Assembly: GCA_029259635.1 (NCBI GenBank) | Contig: JAJDEU010000013.1 | Coordinates: 310,001-374,000, forward strand | Length of the DNA stretch: 64,000 nt | Source: Planctomycetota bacterium | GTDB lineage: Bacteria > Planctomycetota > UBA1135 > GCA-002686595 | Direction of reading: 5' to 3' | Shown: piece after piece, positions 1 to 8,313 of the stretch | How positions within the stretch are numbered: position 1 is the stretch's first letter | Layout: every line of letters begins with the position of its first letter | Translations under genes and position numbers: made by a program | The notes under the pieces: model-generated | The model's database searches: none | Told to the model about the DNA's origin: nothing | Seen by the model: the letters and a program-made list of their open reading frames with translations, nothing else

Positions 1-675
1 ACGCACGTCCTCGAACACCTCTTCGATCCCCTCGCCGCTCTGCGCCGAGTGCGCGAAACCGGTCCCGACTGGCTTGTGATCGAAGTGCCGCTCTTCGAAC
101 GCCCCGACAGCTGGCCGCCCGGCTATCTCAGTTTCGAGCACCTCAACTACTTCACCGAAGACAGCCTCGTTCGCATGCTCGCCATGGCCGGCTTCGAAGT
201 CGTCTCGCTCGACAAGCAGTACGCCGACGACATCTATCCGGTCGTCGCGGTGGTCGCTCGCGCGGGTCAAGCACACACTCCGAACGCACAACCCGGAGAG
301 CCGGAACGCGCGCGCGCTTGCCTGCAGGACTATCTCGATCGGGAGCGCGCGACTTGGGCTCGAATCGAAAATCGATTGCGCGAAGAGATTCGCGAACCGA
401 AGCGACTCTTCCTCTTCGGCGGCGGCGTCTTCGCCTCGCAGCTACTCGCCAACGTCGAGCACCCGGCGTTCGATTCGCTCGCAGGCATTCTCGACTCCTC
501 CGAGCAACGCTGGGGTTCAACCCTCGGCACTCACCTCGTCCTCTCTCCCGCGAAAGCCTCACTCAAAGACGGCGACTGCGTGGTGATCTCCTCGTTCGCC
601 TCCGAACTCGAGATCTGGAACGCGCTCGCGCCCGAACGCGAGCGCGGCGTCCAAGTCATTCGCTTGCACGGATAA
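1..675 (+). CDS. SAM-dependent C-methyltransferase, C-terminal part (5' end outside window)
   Basis: The frame is open from the first base and ends at TAA 673-675, so the N-terminal SAM-binding core lies upstream of the window. The visible part begins with HVLEHLFDPLAAL, the post-core motif of class I sugar or small-molecule methyltransferases. It ends with a Rossmann-like block (LFLFGGGVFASQLL, then GILDSS and a GT.LGTHLVLSP stretch) that matches the C-terminal domain of TylCIII/NovU-type C-methyltransferases (Methyltransf_14). Such enzymes often methylate nucleotide-linked sugars. The nearby pseB/pseC pair makes a cell-surface sugar role plausible, but those genes are on the other strand and the substrate cannot be read here. 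A GTG at 49 is internal, not the true start. Confidence 0.8.
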   Translation, partial: THVLEHLFDPLAALRRVRETGPDWLVIEVPLFERPDSWPPGYLSFEHLNYFTEDSLVRMLAMAGFEVVSLDKQYADDIYPVVAVVARAGQAHTPNAQPGEPERARACLQDYLDRERATWARIENRLREEIREPKRLFLFGGGVFASQLLANVEHPAFDSLAGILDSSEQRWGSTLGTHLVLSPAKASLKDGDCVVISSFASELEIWNALAPERERGVQVIRLHG

Positions 676-721
676 TCGCCTTCACTCGTCGGGCAACGCC
701 CACCATCCCAACGCTCTCACC

Positions 722-1660
722 ATGAACTGCGCCCGTTTGATTCTGCTGCTCTCGCTCGCGCCCCTCTTCGCGGCTTGCAAGAGCGAGCCCATCGCGCTCG
801 GTCTCCGGCTCGAACCCGGACACCAACTCGATGTCGCGCTCGCCATGTCCCAAGTGGTCACGGAAGAGCGAGAGGGCGCCGAGTTCGAGAGCGATCAAAA
901 CGTCCTGCTTCAGTGGCGCCAGACGATCGAGGATGTCCGTCCCGACGGAAGCGCCGTGCTCTCGCTCGCCTACCAACGCGCGCGGCTGTCGGCGAGCAAT
1001 CCGAGCTTTGGCACAATCAGCTACGACTCGAAGAACCCTCCGGCGACGATTCCGATGCTCGCGATCGGTCTTCATGCCGCCGTCGGCGAGACGGTTCGGC
1101 TTCGACTCAATGAGCGCGGCGAGATCTTAAGCGTGCCGGGTATCGAGAGCTTTGCGGACCGCATCTTCAACAAGCTCGAGTTGCCCCCCACCGTCAATTC
1201 GAACGTGGCGCGATCCGCACTTCGCCAGTGGTTCAGCGAGGACGCGATGCGTGAGATGATGCGACCGATTTTTTCGATCTATCCGGATGGACTCGTGCAG
1301 ACCGGCGACAGCTGGCAGCGCGAGGCGGCCATCCAACAACCGTTTCCCCACCGTCAAATTAACGAGTACAAGCTCGTCGACGTGGACGAGAAAACGGCGA
1401 CGATTCGCGTGCGCTCGGAGCTCGAGCCCGAAGAGGACGCCATCGTTCGATACGACCGCGGATCGTCCGCTCGGTTCGATGTCGAAGGCGGCGTCGAGGG
1501 AAAGCTCGTGATCGATCGCGCCACGGGCTTTGTCGTTCTCGGCGAGCTGACGCAGGAGCTAGAGGGAACCGTGACCTTCACCGATCAGAACGGCGAGAGC
1601 GTGGAGTCGTCACTCAGTCTGGAAGGTCGCGTCGAGTACGCCGCCGACCAAGGCGAGTAG
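722..1660 (+). CDS. DUF6263-like lipoprotein
   Basis: 312-residue protein with a clear lipoprotein signal: a short basic N-terminus, a Leu-rich core and the lipobox LFAAC with Cys19. The rest is predicted beta-rich and opens with an LRLEPGHQLDVAL-type strand followed by repeated strand/turn units, as in DUF6263 proteins. No catalytic motif is visible. It starts 46 bp after the methyltransferase on the same strand and could be co-transcribed with it. The family has no assigned function, so this is probably an envelope-anchored protein of unknown role. Confidence 0.75.
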   Translation: MNCARLILLLSLAPLFAACKSEPIALGLRLEPGHQLDVALAMSQVVTEEREGAEFESDQNVLLQWRQTIEDVRPDGSAVLSLAYQRARLSASNPSFGTISYDSKNPPATIPMLAIGLHAAVGETVRLRLNERGEILSVPGIESFADRIFNKLELPPTVNSNVARSALRQWFSEDAMREMMRPIFSIYPDGLVQTGDSWQREAAIQQPFPHRQINEYKLVDVDEKTATIRVRSELEPEEDAIVRYDRGSSARFDVEGGVEGKLVIDRATGFVVLGELTQELEGTVTFTDQNGESVESSLSLEGRVEYAADQGE

Positions 1661-1686
1661 TCGCAGTTCGTTGCGACTAGCCTGGG

Positions 1687-2880
1687 TTAGTTCGCCCAGT
1701 CGGCGAAGGCCGCGATGACGCGCTCGACATCTTCGTCGGACAGGCTCGGATAGATCGGGAGACTGATCGCACCTCGCGCGTGGGCGACGGCCTTCGCGAA
1801 GGTGCGTTCCGGATCCGCGTCGGCATGAGGAGCATCGCGAAAGAGCGGCTGCAACGGCACCGGGTAGTAGTGGAGCTGGGTTCCGATGCCCCCCTCGCGC
1901 AGCCAAGCCATTCGCTCGTCGCGACTCTCCGACTCGACGTGCACGACGTAGAGATGCCAAGCGTGACCCGGGCTTTGCGCCGGTTTCTCGCAGCCGACCA
2001 GTTCGGCGTTGTAGCGGGCCGCGATCCTTTTGCGCGCGGCGACGAAGGAATCGAGGCGTTCGAGTTGGGAAGTTCCGAGCGCGGCCTGCAAGTCGTTCAG
2101 TCGGTAGTTGAAGCCGAGCTCACTGGCGCTCGCGAACCAGGGCGGAGTCGTGCTGCTGTCCGCAAAAGGCCTGTCAGCGCCGCCGCGACACAAGCCGTGC
2201 TCGCGCAATCGACGGGTGCGCTCGGCCAGCTTCTGATCGGCGCAGAGAATCGCTCCGCCCTCGCCGGTCGTCACGTGCTTGACCGGGTGAAAGCTCAGGG
2301 TGACGGCGTCAACGCCGGTGAGCTCACCGACCCGGCGCGCTTCGCCGTCGAGCGAGGTTGTTCCTCCGAGAGCGTGGCAAGCGTCGATCACGAGCCGGAA
2401 GCCGAAGCGCTGTTTCAACACGAGCAGCGCGGCGAGGTCGCAAGCCGCGCCGGCGAAGTAGACCGCGACGACGGCGGCCACCGGTGGGCCCGTCTCCAGG
2501 CGTTGCTCGAGAAGAGCCACGTCGAGGTTGCCATCGCGCGGATCGATGTCGACGAACTCGGCCTCGGCTCCGCACATCAGAGCGCTGGTCGCCGAAGCCA
2601 AAAAAGTGTTCGCCGAGGTCACGACGCGATCGCCCGGTCCGATGTCGAGCGCGAGCAGAGCCAAATGCAGGGCGGCCGTTCCACTCGACAAGGCGATCGC
2701 GTGCTCGGCGCCTGTGGCGTGGCAGAGCGCGGCTTCGAATTCGGGAACGCCGGGACCTTGCGTCAGCCAGTCACTCTTCAAGACCGACGCGACGGCTTCG
2801 CGGTCGACGGCCTCAATCGTCTGACGGCCGTAACCGATGACGCGGTCTTTCCTCCGCCAGTCGCCGCGCTCGTTCGTCAC
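1687..2880 (-). CDS. pseC: PseC-type nucleotide-sugar aminotransferase (DegT/DnrJ/EryC1 family)
   Basis: PLP-dependent aminotransferase expected to aminate C4 of the keto-sugar made by PseB, giving UDP-4-amino-4,6-dideoxy-N-acetyl-altrosamine. Near the N-terminus is IGYGRQTI...SDWLTQGP, the typical PseC opening. The PLP lysine lies in SFHPVKHVTTGEGG, the PseC form of the DegT motif. I place the start at the GTG at 2880-2878, whose bases overlap the pseB stop (GTGA), implying translational coupling. An upstream ATG at 2928 would extend it by 16 non-conserved residues inside pseB. The resulting 397 residues are normal for the family. Confidence 0.88.
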   Translation of the reverse strand: MTNERGDWRRKDRVIGYGRQTIEAVDREAVASVLKSDWLTQGPGVPEFEAALCHATGAEHAIALSSGTAALHLALLALDIGPGDRVVTSANTFLASATSALMCGAEAEFVDIDPRDGNLDVALLEQRLETGPPVAAVVAVYFAGAACDLAALLVLKQRFGFRLVIDACHALGGTTSLDGEARRVGELTGVDAVTLSFHPVKHVTTGEGGAILCADQKLAERTRRLREHGLCRGGADRPFADSSTTPPWFASASELGFNYRLNDLQAALGTSQLERLDSFVAARKRIAARYNAELVGCEKPAQSPGHAWHLYVVHVESESRDERMAWLREGGIGTQLHYYPVPLQPLFRDAPHADADPERTFAKAVAHARGAISLPIYPSLSDEDVERVIAAFADWAN

Positions 2881-3881
2881 CGAATTTCGTTCTTGAGCAG
2901 GGTCAAGAGCTCGTCGGGCGATAACCAATCCGCGTTCGTGTCCGAGGCGTACTCGAACTCATCGGGGACTTGCTGACCTTCTTCGCCGTCTTCGACCACG
3001 TGATCCTCTCGCGACCACCAATCGAAGCTGGGGTGCACGGTGTAGTGATCCTTAAACTCGAGCGTCTGGCGCGACTCCGGTTGCGGCAACAAAACCTCGT
3101 GCAACTTTTCGCCCGGCCGAATCCCGGTCTCGACCAACTCGCACTCCGGTCCCAGGGTGAGCGCGAGGTCCGTGATTCGCATGCTCTTGATCTTCGGCAC
3201 GAAGAGCTCGCCACCGTGCATCGAGGAAAGTCGATCGATAACGAACTGTACACCTCGGTCGAGCGTGAGCCAGAAGCGCGTCATGCGTCGATCGGTAATC
3301 GGAAGGACCCGGTCACCGCGATCGACGCACTTCTTGAAGTGCTCGACAACACTGCCACGCGAGCCGATTACGTTGCCATAGCGCACCACGCTAAACCGGG
3401 TCTTGCGACCGCCAGCCAGGTGATTGGCCGCGACGAAGCACTTGTCGGCGGCGAGCTTCGTCGCACCGTACAGATTGATCGGATTGGCTGCCTTGTCCGT
3501 CGACAGAGCGATCACGCGCTCGACGCCGCAGTCGATGGCGGCGCTGATCACGTTTTCTGCCCCGCCCACGTTCGTCCGAATGCACTCGAAGGGGTTGTAC
3601 TCGGCGATCGGCACGTGCTTGATCGCGGCGGCATGGACGACCGTGTCAATCCCGTACATGGCGCGCCTGAGGCGTTCGGCGTCGCGCACATCCCCGATGA
3701 AGTAGCGCAGCGCGGGATGGTCCTCGCTCCGGAACTGCTGGGCCATCTCGTACTGCTTCATCTCATCCCGCGAGAAGATCACCAGCCGTTTTGGGTTGTG
3801 GTCCGCAAGCACCTTCCGGACGAAGGCCTTGCCGAAGGATCCCGTCCCCCCCGTTATCAATATCGAACTCCCCTGAAGCAT
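2877..3881 (-). CDS. pseB: UDP-N-acetylglucosamine 4,6-dehydratase (inverting), PseB
   Basis: 334-residue extended short-chain dehydrogenase. The N-terminal NAD(P) motif is TGGTGSFGKAF. SRDEMKQYEM and VVHAAAIKHVP are hallmark PseB/FlaA1 stretches, and LSTDKAANPINLYGATK carries the catalytic Asp-Lys plus YxxxK-type region. It converts UDP-GlcNAc to the 4-keto-6-deoxy-L-arabino-hexulose that PseC aminates. It is the upstream gene of a two-gene operon with pseC. Later pathway genes (pseH, G, I, F) are not in the window, so the final product (pseudaminic acid for flagellin or polysaccharide) is inferred. Confidence 0.93.
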   Translation of the reverse strand: MLQGSSILITGGTGSFGKAFVRKVLADHNPKRLVIFSRDEMKQYEMAQQFRSEDHPALRYFIGDVRDAERLRRAMYGIDTVVHAAAIKHVPIAEYNPFECIRTNVGGAENVISAAIDCGVERVIALSTDKAANPINLYGATKLAADKCFVAANHLAGGRKTRFSVVRYGNVIGSRGSVVEHFKKCVDRGDRVLPITDRRMTRFWLTLDRGVQFVIDRLSSMHGGELFVPKIKSMRITDLALTLGPECELVETGIRPGEKLHEVLLPQPESRQTLEFKDHYTVHPSFDWWSREDHVVEDGEEGQQVPDEFEYASDTNADWLSPDELLTLLKNEIR

Positions 3882-4066
3882 GGGGGCCTAGTAGAGAGCG
3901 TTTCCTCACTCGGTCAATGGCAGCGGTGGGCACCCAAACGCAACTCCCTCCTAACTCCAGACGTGGGAGCATCCGACGCATTGCTTTTTATGGATTCCGA
4001 TCCGGCACCACGCGACTTCTTCATCCTCTCGAAGAGGCGCACGAGAGCTCGGTTACCCCTGGAAAA

Positions 4067-4092
4067 CCGTACTGAAGCCACGATGAGTACGG
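4067..4092. repeat. Inverted repeat, 7-bp perfect arms
   Basis: CCGTACT at 4067-4073 and AGTACGG at 4086-4092 are perfect inverted copies separated by 12 nt. They lie about 120 bp upstream of the porin ATG. No T-run follows, so an operator or weak hairpin is more likely than a terminator. Confidence 0.4.
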
Positions 4093-4129
4093 CTCCATCA
4101 ACGATTCTTAACGAAATATTGGCCCGCGA

Positions 4130-4151
4130 TTGACTAGACCGTTCCGGTCTA
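4130..4151. promoter_or_regulatory. Candidate operator palindrome at a possible -35 element of the porin gene
   Basis: TAGACCG (4135-4141) and CGGTCTA (4145-4151) form a perfect 7-bp inverted repeat around TTC. It directly abuts a -35-like TTGACT at 4130-4135, so a bound protein would sit on the promoter. The half-site TAGACC/GGTCTA resembles the palindromes bound by some TetR-family repressors such as NemR. No TetR gene is in the window. No good -10 box at 17 bp spacing is visible, so the promoter part is tentative. Confidence 0.45.
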
Positions 4152-4209
4152 AATCAGGATGCTGCGCGAAATTAATATCTCCTGAATTAATCGAGACCAC
4201 TCCTGACAC

Positions 4210-5541
4210 ATGATTAATAAGCACTGGCAACCCACCCTCTTCGCTCTGGCACTCCTACCGGCCACCGCCGCTGCCGAGCCGAATTCCCCCACCGAACTCC
4301 GGCCCTTGGCGAGTTCTCTCTACATCGCGGAAACGGCGGAGCCCCTCGGCAAGGCTGCTGCGGACGACGAGATCAACCCGCTCGAGTTCGACGTCTTCTG
4401 GAAGGACAGCCTCAACTTCCAGACAAAGAACAAACAGTTCAAGCTCAAGATCGGTGGACGGATTCACCACGACTGGGCTTGGTTCTCCGAAGACATCGAG
4501 GAGGCCAGCGCGGGCGCGCTGAAGTTTCAGAATGGTGCTGAGTTCCGTCGTACGCGGCTCTACCTCAGTGGCTCTCTGTACAAGAACATCGTCTTCAAGA
4601 TGCAGATGGACTTCGCCTCCGACGCCACCGGCGCCGACTTCAAGGACGTCTATGTCGGATGGAAAAAGTCCAAAGAGGCGAACTTTCGCGTCGGTCAATT
4701 CAACGAGCCGATCAGCCTCGGAATGCAGACCAGCAGTAACTACGGCGCATTCCTCGAGCGGGCTGTGACCACGGCCATTACGGCCGACCGCAGTACGGGC
4801 GCCATGGTTCACGGCGCTTGCAACGACGAACGACTGACCTACGCGCTTGGCGTGTTCAAAGAAGACAATGACGTCGGCGCCACTGCCACCTCTGGCGCAC
4901 ATGCCTTCACGGGACGAGTCACTGGACTGCTTGTCGACAGCGACAACAGCATCGTGAGCCTGGGCATCAGCGCCAGCTCTCGCAACCTGCCCGGGTCGAT
5001 GTTCGATGCGGACTTCCGTCCCGCCGCTCACCTGGCGCCTCGACTGCTCAACAATACGGCCTTCGCGGCGGACGACGCGATGGTTTGCGGCGCCGAGCTC
5101 GCCGTGATCAGCGGTCCCTTCTGGGCTTCGGGTGAATACATCATGAATGACATCGATGCGCGCGACGGAATGGCCGACGCGACGATCACCGGGCACTACG
5201 TCCAGACCGGCTATTTCCTCACGGGCGAGTCCCGCGGCTTCAAGCGCTCCAAAGGTGCGTTCGACAAGCTCAAGCCCAAGAACCCGTTCGGCGGTGAAGG
5301 CGGCGGCTGCGGCGCCTGGGAAGTGGCTGCACGGTACGGCAGCGTCGAGTTCGAGAACCTGCGCAGCGGAGCTACTCTATTCACCGACGAGCTCTCCGAC
5401 ATGACCTTCGGACTCAACTGGTACTTGAATACCAACGCGCGAATCATGTTCAACTACGTGAGGTTCGATCTCGAATCCAATTCGATCGCGGCTAACACGC
5501 ACGGTACGGCTTTCCAGACGCGCTTCTCGCTCTTCCTGTAA
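4210..5541 (+). CDS. OprO/OprP-like phosphate-selective porin
   Basis: 443-residue outer-membrane beta-barrel. It has a signal peptide of about 22 residues (LFALALLPATAAA). The early strand FKLKIGGRIHHDWAW is followed by FRRTRLYLSGSLYKNIVFKMQMDF and by a VGQFNEPISL...SNYGAFLERA block. These are the characteristic order and wording of the phosphate-selective porin O/P family (PF07396). The C-terminus ends in TRFSLFL, a barrel-type terminal strand. It would let phosphate or polyphosphate cross the outer membrane ahead of PstS. Its location a few kb from the pst/pho genes supports that role. Anion selectivity cannot be proved from sequence alone. Confidence 0.85.
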   Translation: MINKHWQPTLFALALLPATAAAEPNSPTELRPLASSLYIAETAEPLGKAAADDEINPLEFDVFWKDSLNFQTKNKQFKLKIGGRIHHDWAWFSEDIEEASAGALKFQNGAEFRRTRLYLSGSLYKNIVFKMQMDFASDATGADFKDVYVGWKKSKEANFRVGQFNEPISLGMQTSSNYGAFLERAVTTAITADRSTGAMVHGACNDERLTYALGVFKEDNDVGATATSGAHAFTGRVTGLLVDSDNSIVSLGISASSRNLPGSMFDADFRPAAHLAPRLLNNTAFAADDAMVCGAELAVISGPFWASGEYIMNDIDARDGMADATITGHYVQTGYFLTGESRGFKRSKGAFDKLKPKNPFGGEGGGCGAWEVAARYGSVEFENLRSGATLFTDELSDMTFGLNWYLNTNARIMFNYVRFDLESNSIAANTHGTAFQTRFSLFL

Positions 5542-5578
5542 GAAGGGGCGAGCCCAACCCAGCGTGACTCGAAATTCG

Positions 5579-5617
5579 AGGCGCCTGCCGAGCACGAGCT
5601 CGGCGGGCGCCTCTTTT
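5579..5617 (+). terminator. Rho-independent terminator after the porin gene
   Basis: A 15-bp stem (5579-5593 with 5598-5612, one G-U pair) with an ACGA loop is followed by CTTTTC. It lies 38 bp after the porin stop and 50 bp before the next gene, separating the two transcription units. Confidence 0.85.
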
Positions 5618-5666
5618 CGTTGCAGAAGCTGAAGCCGGGAGCCGCGATCGGATAAGCTGCTCGTCC

Positions 5667-7598
5667 ATGCAGCTCGCGACGCTCGACTGGATCATCATCG
5701 TCCTCTACGCGCTGTTCGCGCTCGGCGCGGGCATCGTGCTCTCGCGCCGTGCGAGCTCCAACGTCGACGAGTTCTTTCTGTCGGGCCGCAAGCTGCCCTG
5801 GTGGATCGCCGGCACATCGATGATCGCCACGAGCTTCGCGGCCGACACGCCGCTTTTGATCACCGGCTGGGTGCGCGACTTCGGGATCTGGAAGAACTGG
5901 CTGTGGTGGTGCTACGCCGCCGGCGGATTCCTGACGGTGTTCCTGTTCGCGCGCTACTGGCGGCGCGGCGAGGTGATGACGACGGCGGAGCTCGCGGAGC
6001 TGCGCTATGGCGGAAAAGAGGCCAAGGCGTTGCGCGGCTTCCTCGGTTTCTATCACGCCTTCATCAAGAACGAGCTGATCCTCAGTTGGGTGTTGCTCGC
6101 CGCGATGAAGATCATGGACGTCCTGATCGGCGGCGACCCGCTTACGTCGATCGTGATTCTCTGCGCGATCGCGCTGTGCTACTCGATCATGGCCGGTCTG
6201 TGGGGCGTGGTCATGACCGACATGCTGCAGTTCGTGCTCTCGATGGGCGGCGCGATCTTTCTCGCGGTCATTTCGTGGCGAGCGGTCGAGGGCATCGACG
6301 GCTTTCGCGAGCTGACGGGTTCCGCTCTGCCCGAAGCGACACTCGCGTTTTTGCCGACTCCGGATCCCGTGAACTTCTGGACGGTGTCGGTCGCGGCCAT
6401 CGCGGTCTACCTCGGCGTGGCCTGGTGGGCGAATGACAATGTCGACGGTGGCTCGATCGCGGTTCAGCGAATCTCCGCAGCCAAGAACGAGCGGCACGGC
6501 ATGCTCGCCATGCTGTGGTTCAACATCGGCCACTACGCGCTGCGGCCCTGGCCCTGGATCCTGGTGGCGCTCGCATCGATCCCGCTCTTGCCCTCCCGCG
6601 AGGTCGTATCTCCGAGCGATGGTGTCGTGACGGGAATCGCGAACGGCGCGATCGAGCTCGAGACGACGGAGGGCCCTATGACCGTCGCCTACGAAGACGA
6701 TGGGGACACCTACTGGCAACCGCGGCCGGTCATCGAGCTTGAGAGCCGTGTTGCCGCTGGCTCGACGCTCGCCAGGACCGACTCCGAGCGCGCCTACCCC
6801 GCGATGATGGCGCGCTACCTCCCCATCGGCTTACTCGGTGTCGTCGTGGCGTCCCTGCTCGCCGCCTTCATGTCGACGATCGACACGCACGTCAACTTGG
6901 CGTCTTCATTCTTCGTCAATGACATCTATCGGCGCTTCGTAAAACCCGACGCGGAAGCGCGGCACTACGTCACGGTCGCGCGCCTGGCGAGCGTCGGCGC
7001 CCTGATGCTCGGCGCGATCGTGGCTTGGCAGTCGCGCTCGCTCTCGGCGCTGTTCGAGTTCTTCCTCACACTGATGGCGGGCGTCGGTCCGATCTACGCG
7101 CTGCGATGGCTGTGGTGGCGAGTGCGCGCTTCGACGGAGATCACCGCGATGGTCTCCTCCTGCGTCGCCGCCATCGTCTTGCAAACCGTCGACTTCAGCT
7201 GGCCTGACACCGCGCTCTCTCCCGCCGGAGAACTCTCCAAGCCGGGCAGCATCTGCCTCGTCGTGCTGTTCTCATCCATCTGCACAGCGATCTCTCTCGT
7301 GATCGCCAAGCGTCCCGATCCCGCCTCGCTCGTCGATTTCTACCGCCGCGTCCGCCCGATCGGTTGGTGGGGCCCCGTGCGCGCGCTCGCACCGGAGGTC
7401 GTCGTTCGCCGCGAAGCCCTCACGATCCTCATCGGCGTGGTCAGCGGTCTCACCGCGACCTATGGCGCGATGTTCAGCGTGGGCTTCTTCTTACTCGATC
7501 GCAGCGCCGACGGATGGATCGCGCTCGGCGCGGCGGTCGTCGGCGCCGCCGCGACGGTGGTAACGCTCTCGCGCCTCTCCGAAACCTCTACGGCTTAG
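5667..7598 (+). CDS. Sodium:solute symporter family transporter with an inserted beta-rich domain
   Basis: 643 residues with about 12 hydrophobic segments. The opening LDWIIIVLYALFALGAGIVLSRR...DEFFLSGRKLPWW is typical of the SSS/PutP family, and ATSFAADTPL lies in the first unwound helix where sodium binds. Residues about 310-377, between two membrane helices, form an unusual hydrophilic insertion (SPSDGVVTGI...GAIELET...) resembling a small biotinyl/lipoyl-like beta domain. The substrate is unknown. The position inside the phosphate island hints at co-regulation but does not show phosphate transport. The 3' end overlaps the convergent pyrophosphatase gene by 11 bp. Confidence 0.82.
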   Translation: MQLATLDWIIIVLYALFALGAGIVLSRRASSNVDEFFLSGRKLPWWIAGTSMIATSFAADTPLLITGWVRDFGIWKNWLWWCYAAGGFLTVFLFARYWRRGEVMTTAELAELRYGGKEAKALRGFLGFYHAFIKNELILSWVLLAAMKIMDVLIGGDPLTSIVILCAIALCYSIMAGLWGVVMTDMLQFVLSMGGAIFLAVISWRAVEGIDGFRELTGSALPEATLAFLPTPDPVNFWTVSVAAIAVYLGVAWWANDNVDGGSIAVQRISAAKNERHGMLAMLWFNIGHYALRPWPWILVALASIPLLPSREVVSPSDGVVTGIANGAIELETTEGPMTVAYEDDGDTYWQPRPVIELESRVAAGSTLARTDSERAYPAMMARYLPIGLLGVVVASLLAAFMSTIDTHVNLASSFFVNDIYRRFVKPDAEARHYVTVARLASVGALMLGAIVAWQSRSLSALFEFFLTLMAGVGPIYALRWLWWRVRASTEITAMVSSCVAAIVLQTVDFSWPDTALSPAGELSKPGSICLVVLFSSICTAISLVIAKRPDPASLVDFYRRVRPIGWWGPVRALAPEVVVRREALTILIGVVSGLTATYGAMFSVGFFLLDRSADGWIALGAAVVGAAATVVTLSRLSETSTA

Positions 7599-8259
7599 CC
7601 TGCGCCGAGTCGTAGGCCGCGATCGCCGCGTTCAGAATGCTCTGCGCAGCACCGGTCCCCGCGAAGCCGAGCGACTCCATCTCGCCCGGACCTTTGTAGT
7701 TCGTGAACCAGGTCTCGATGATCAGCGAGACGCCATTGAACTTCGCGTCCAGCTCGGTCATATCGGCGACGTTCGCCATCGGTGTTCCCTCGAGCACGGC
7801 GATGAGCTTGTCGTCTTGTTCCCCATCGTCGAGCAACTTCAGAACCCCGATCACGCGCGCTTTAACAACCGAACCGCGCTCGACCGCCGGACCCAATACG
7901 AGCACGTCCAAGGGATCGCCATCGCCGCCGAGCTCTTTCGGAAGAATCGTGCGCGGCACCATGCCGTAGTTGCCCGGGTAAGCGATGTACTTGACGATGC
8001 GCGGCTTGTTCTTTCGAAATTCCCAACGCAGGGTGCCGTCCTTCTTGGCTACCTCCCACTTGGCCGTCGTTCCCGCGGGGATCTCGATGACAACGTTGAT
8101 GTTGCCGTCGCGATCGCGCGCCTCGAACCCATCGACGAGGTGCTTGTTCGCGACCAGAGTGTAGGGGTCGGGAGCGAGCAGCTCGTGCGTCGTACGCTCA
8201 CCTGACTGACAGGAGATCACGAGAAACAGAGCGACGATTGCGGTGGATGAGATTTTCAT
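7588..8259 (-). CDS. ppa: Inorganic pyrophosphatase, family I, with lipoprotein signal
   Basis: 223 residues. After the N-terminus comes VVIEIPAGTTAKWE, then YPGNYGMVPRT and the family I signature GDGDPLDVLVLG with the metal-binding aspartates, then DDGEQDDKLIAV. It should hydrolyse pyrophosphate to two phosphates with Mg. Unlike cytosolic PPases it begins MKISSTAIVALFLVISC, a lipoprotein signal with Cys17, so it is predicted to sit on the periplasmic side of a membrane. It lies 54 bp downstream of phoU on the same strand and is probably the last gene of the pst operon. There it would release phosphate for PstS from external pyrophosphate. Confidence 0.9.
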   Translation of the reverse strand: MKISSTAIVALFLVISCQSGERTTHELLAPDPYTLVANKHLVDGFEARDRDGNINVVIEIPAGTTAKWEVAKKDGTLRWEFRKNKPRIVKYIAYPGNYGMVPRTILPKELGGDGDPLDVLVLGPAVERGSVVKARVIGVLKLLDDGEQDDKLIAVLEGTPMANVADMTELDAKFNGVSLIIETWFTNYKGPGEMESLGFAGTGAAQSILNAAIAAYDSAQAKP

Positions 8260-8313
8260 ATCAAGACGACGAGGAGTCGATCAGATGGGAAGGTGGCGCG
8301 ACGACTGGCGGCC

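Larger units (their letters stand above)
3882..4209. other. Divergent intergenic region, pseB / porin
   Basis: 328 bp with no convincing gene, lying between the divergently transcribed pseB and porin genes. It holds two inverted repeats (4067-4092 and 4135-4151, listed separately). An ATTAAT word occurs at 4171, 4185 and at the porin start codon region, making the last 50 bp AT-rich compared with the surroundings. No strong Shine-Dalgarno precedes the porin ATG. Confidence 0.6.

Noticed and set aside
1780..2976. 398-residue plus-strand open frame
   Set aside because: Antisense of pseC; no motif and unlike protein composition.
2970..4133. 387-residue plus-strand open frame
   Set aside because: Antisense of pseB, which has strong motif support; the extension into the intergenic region adds nothing recognisable.
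5454..6719. 421-residue minus-strand open frame
   Set aside because: Antisense of the symporter gene with Arg/Asp/His-rich non-folding composition; no motif.
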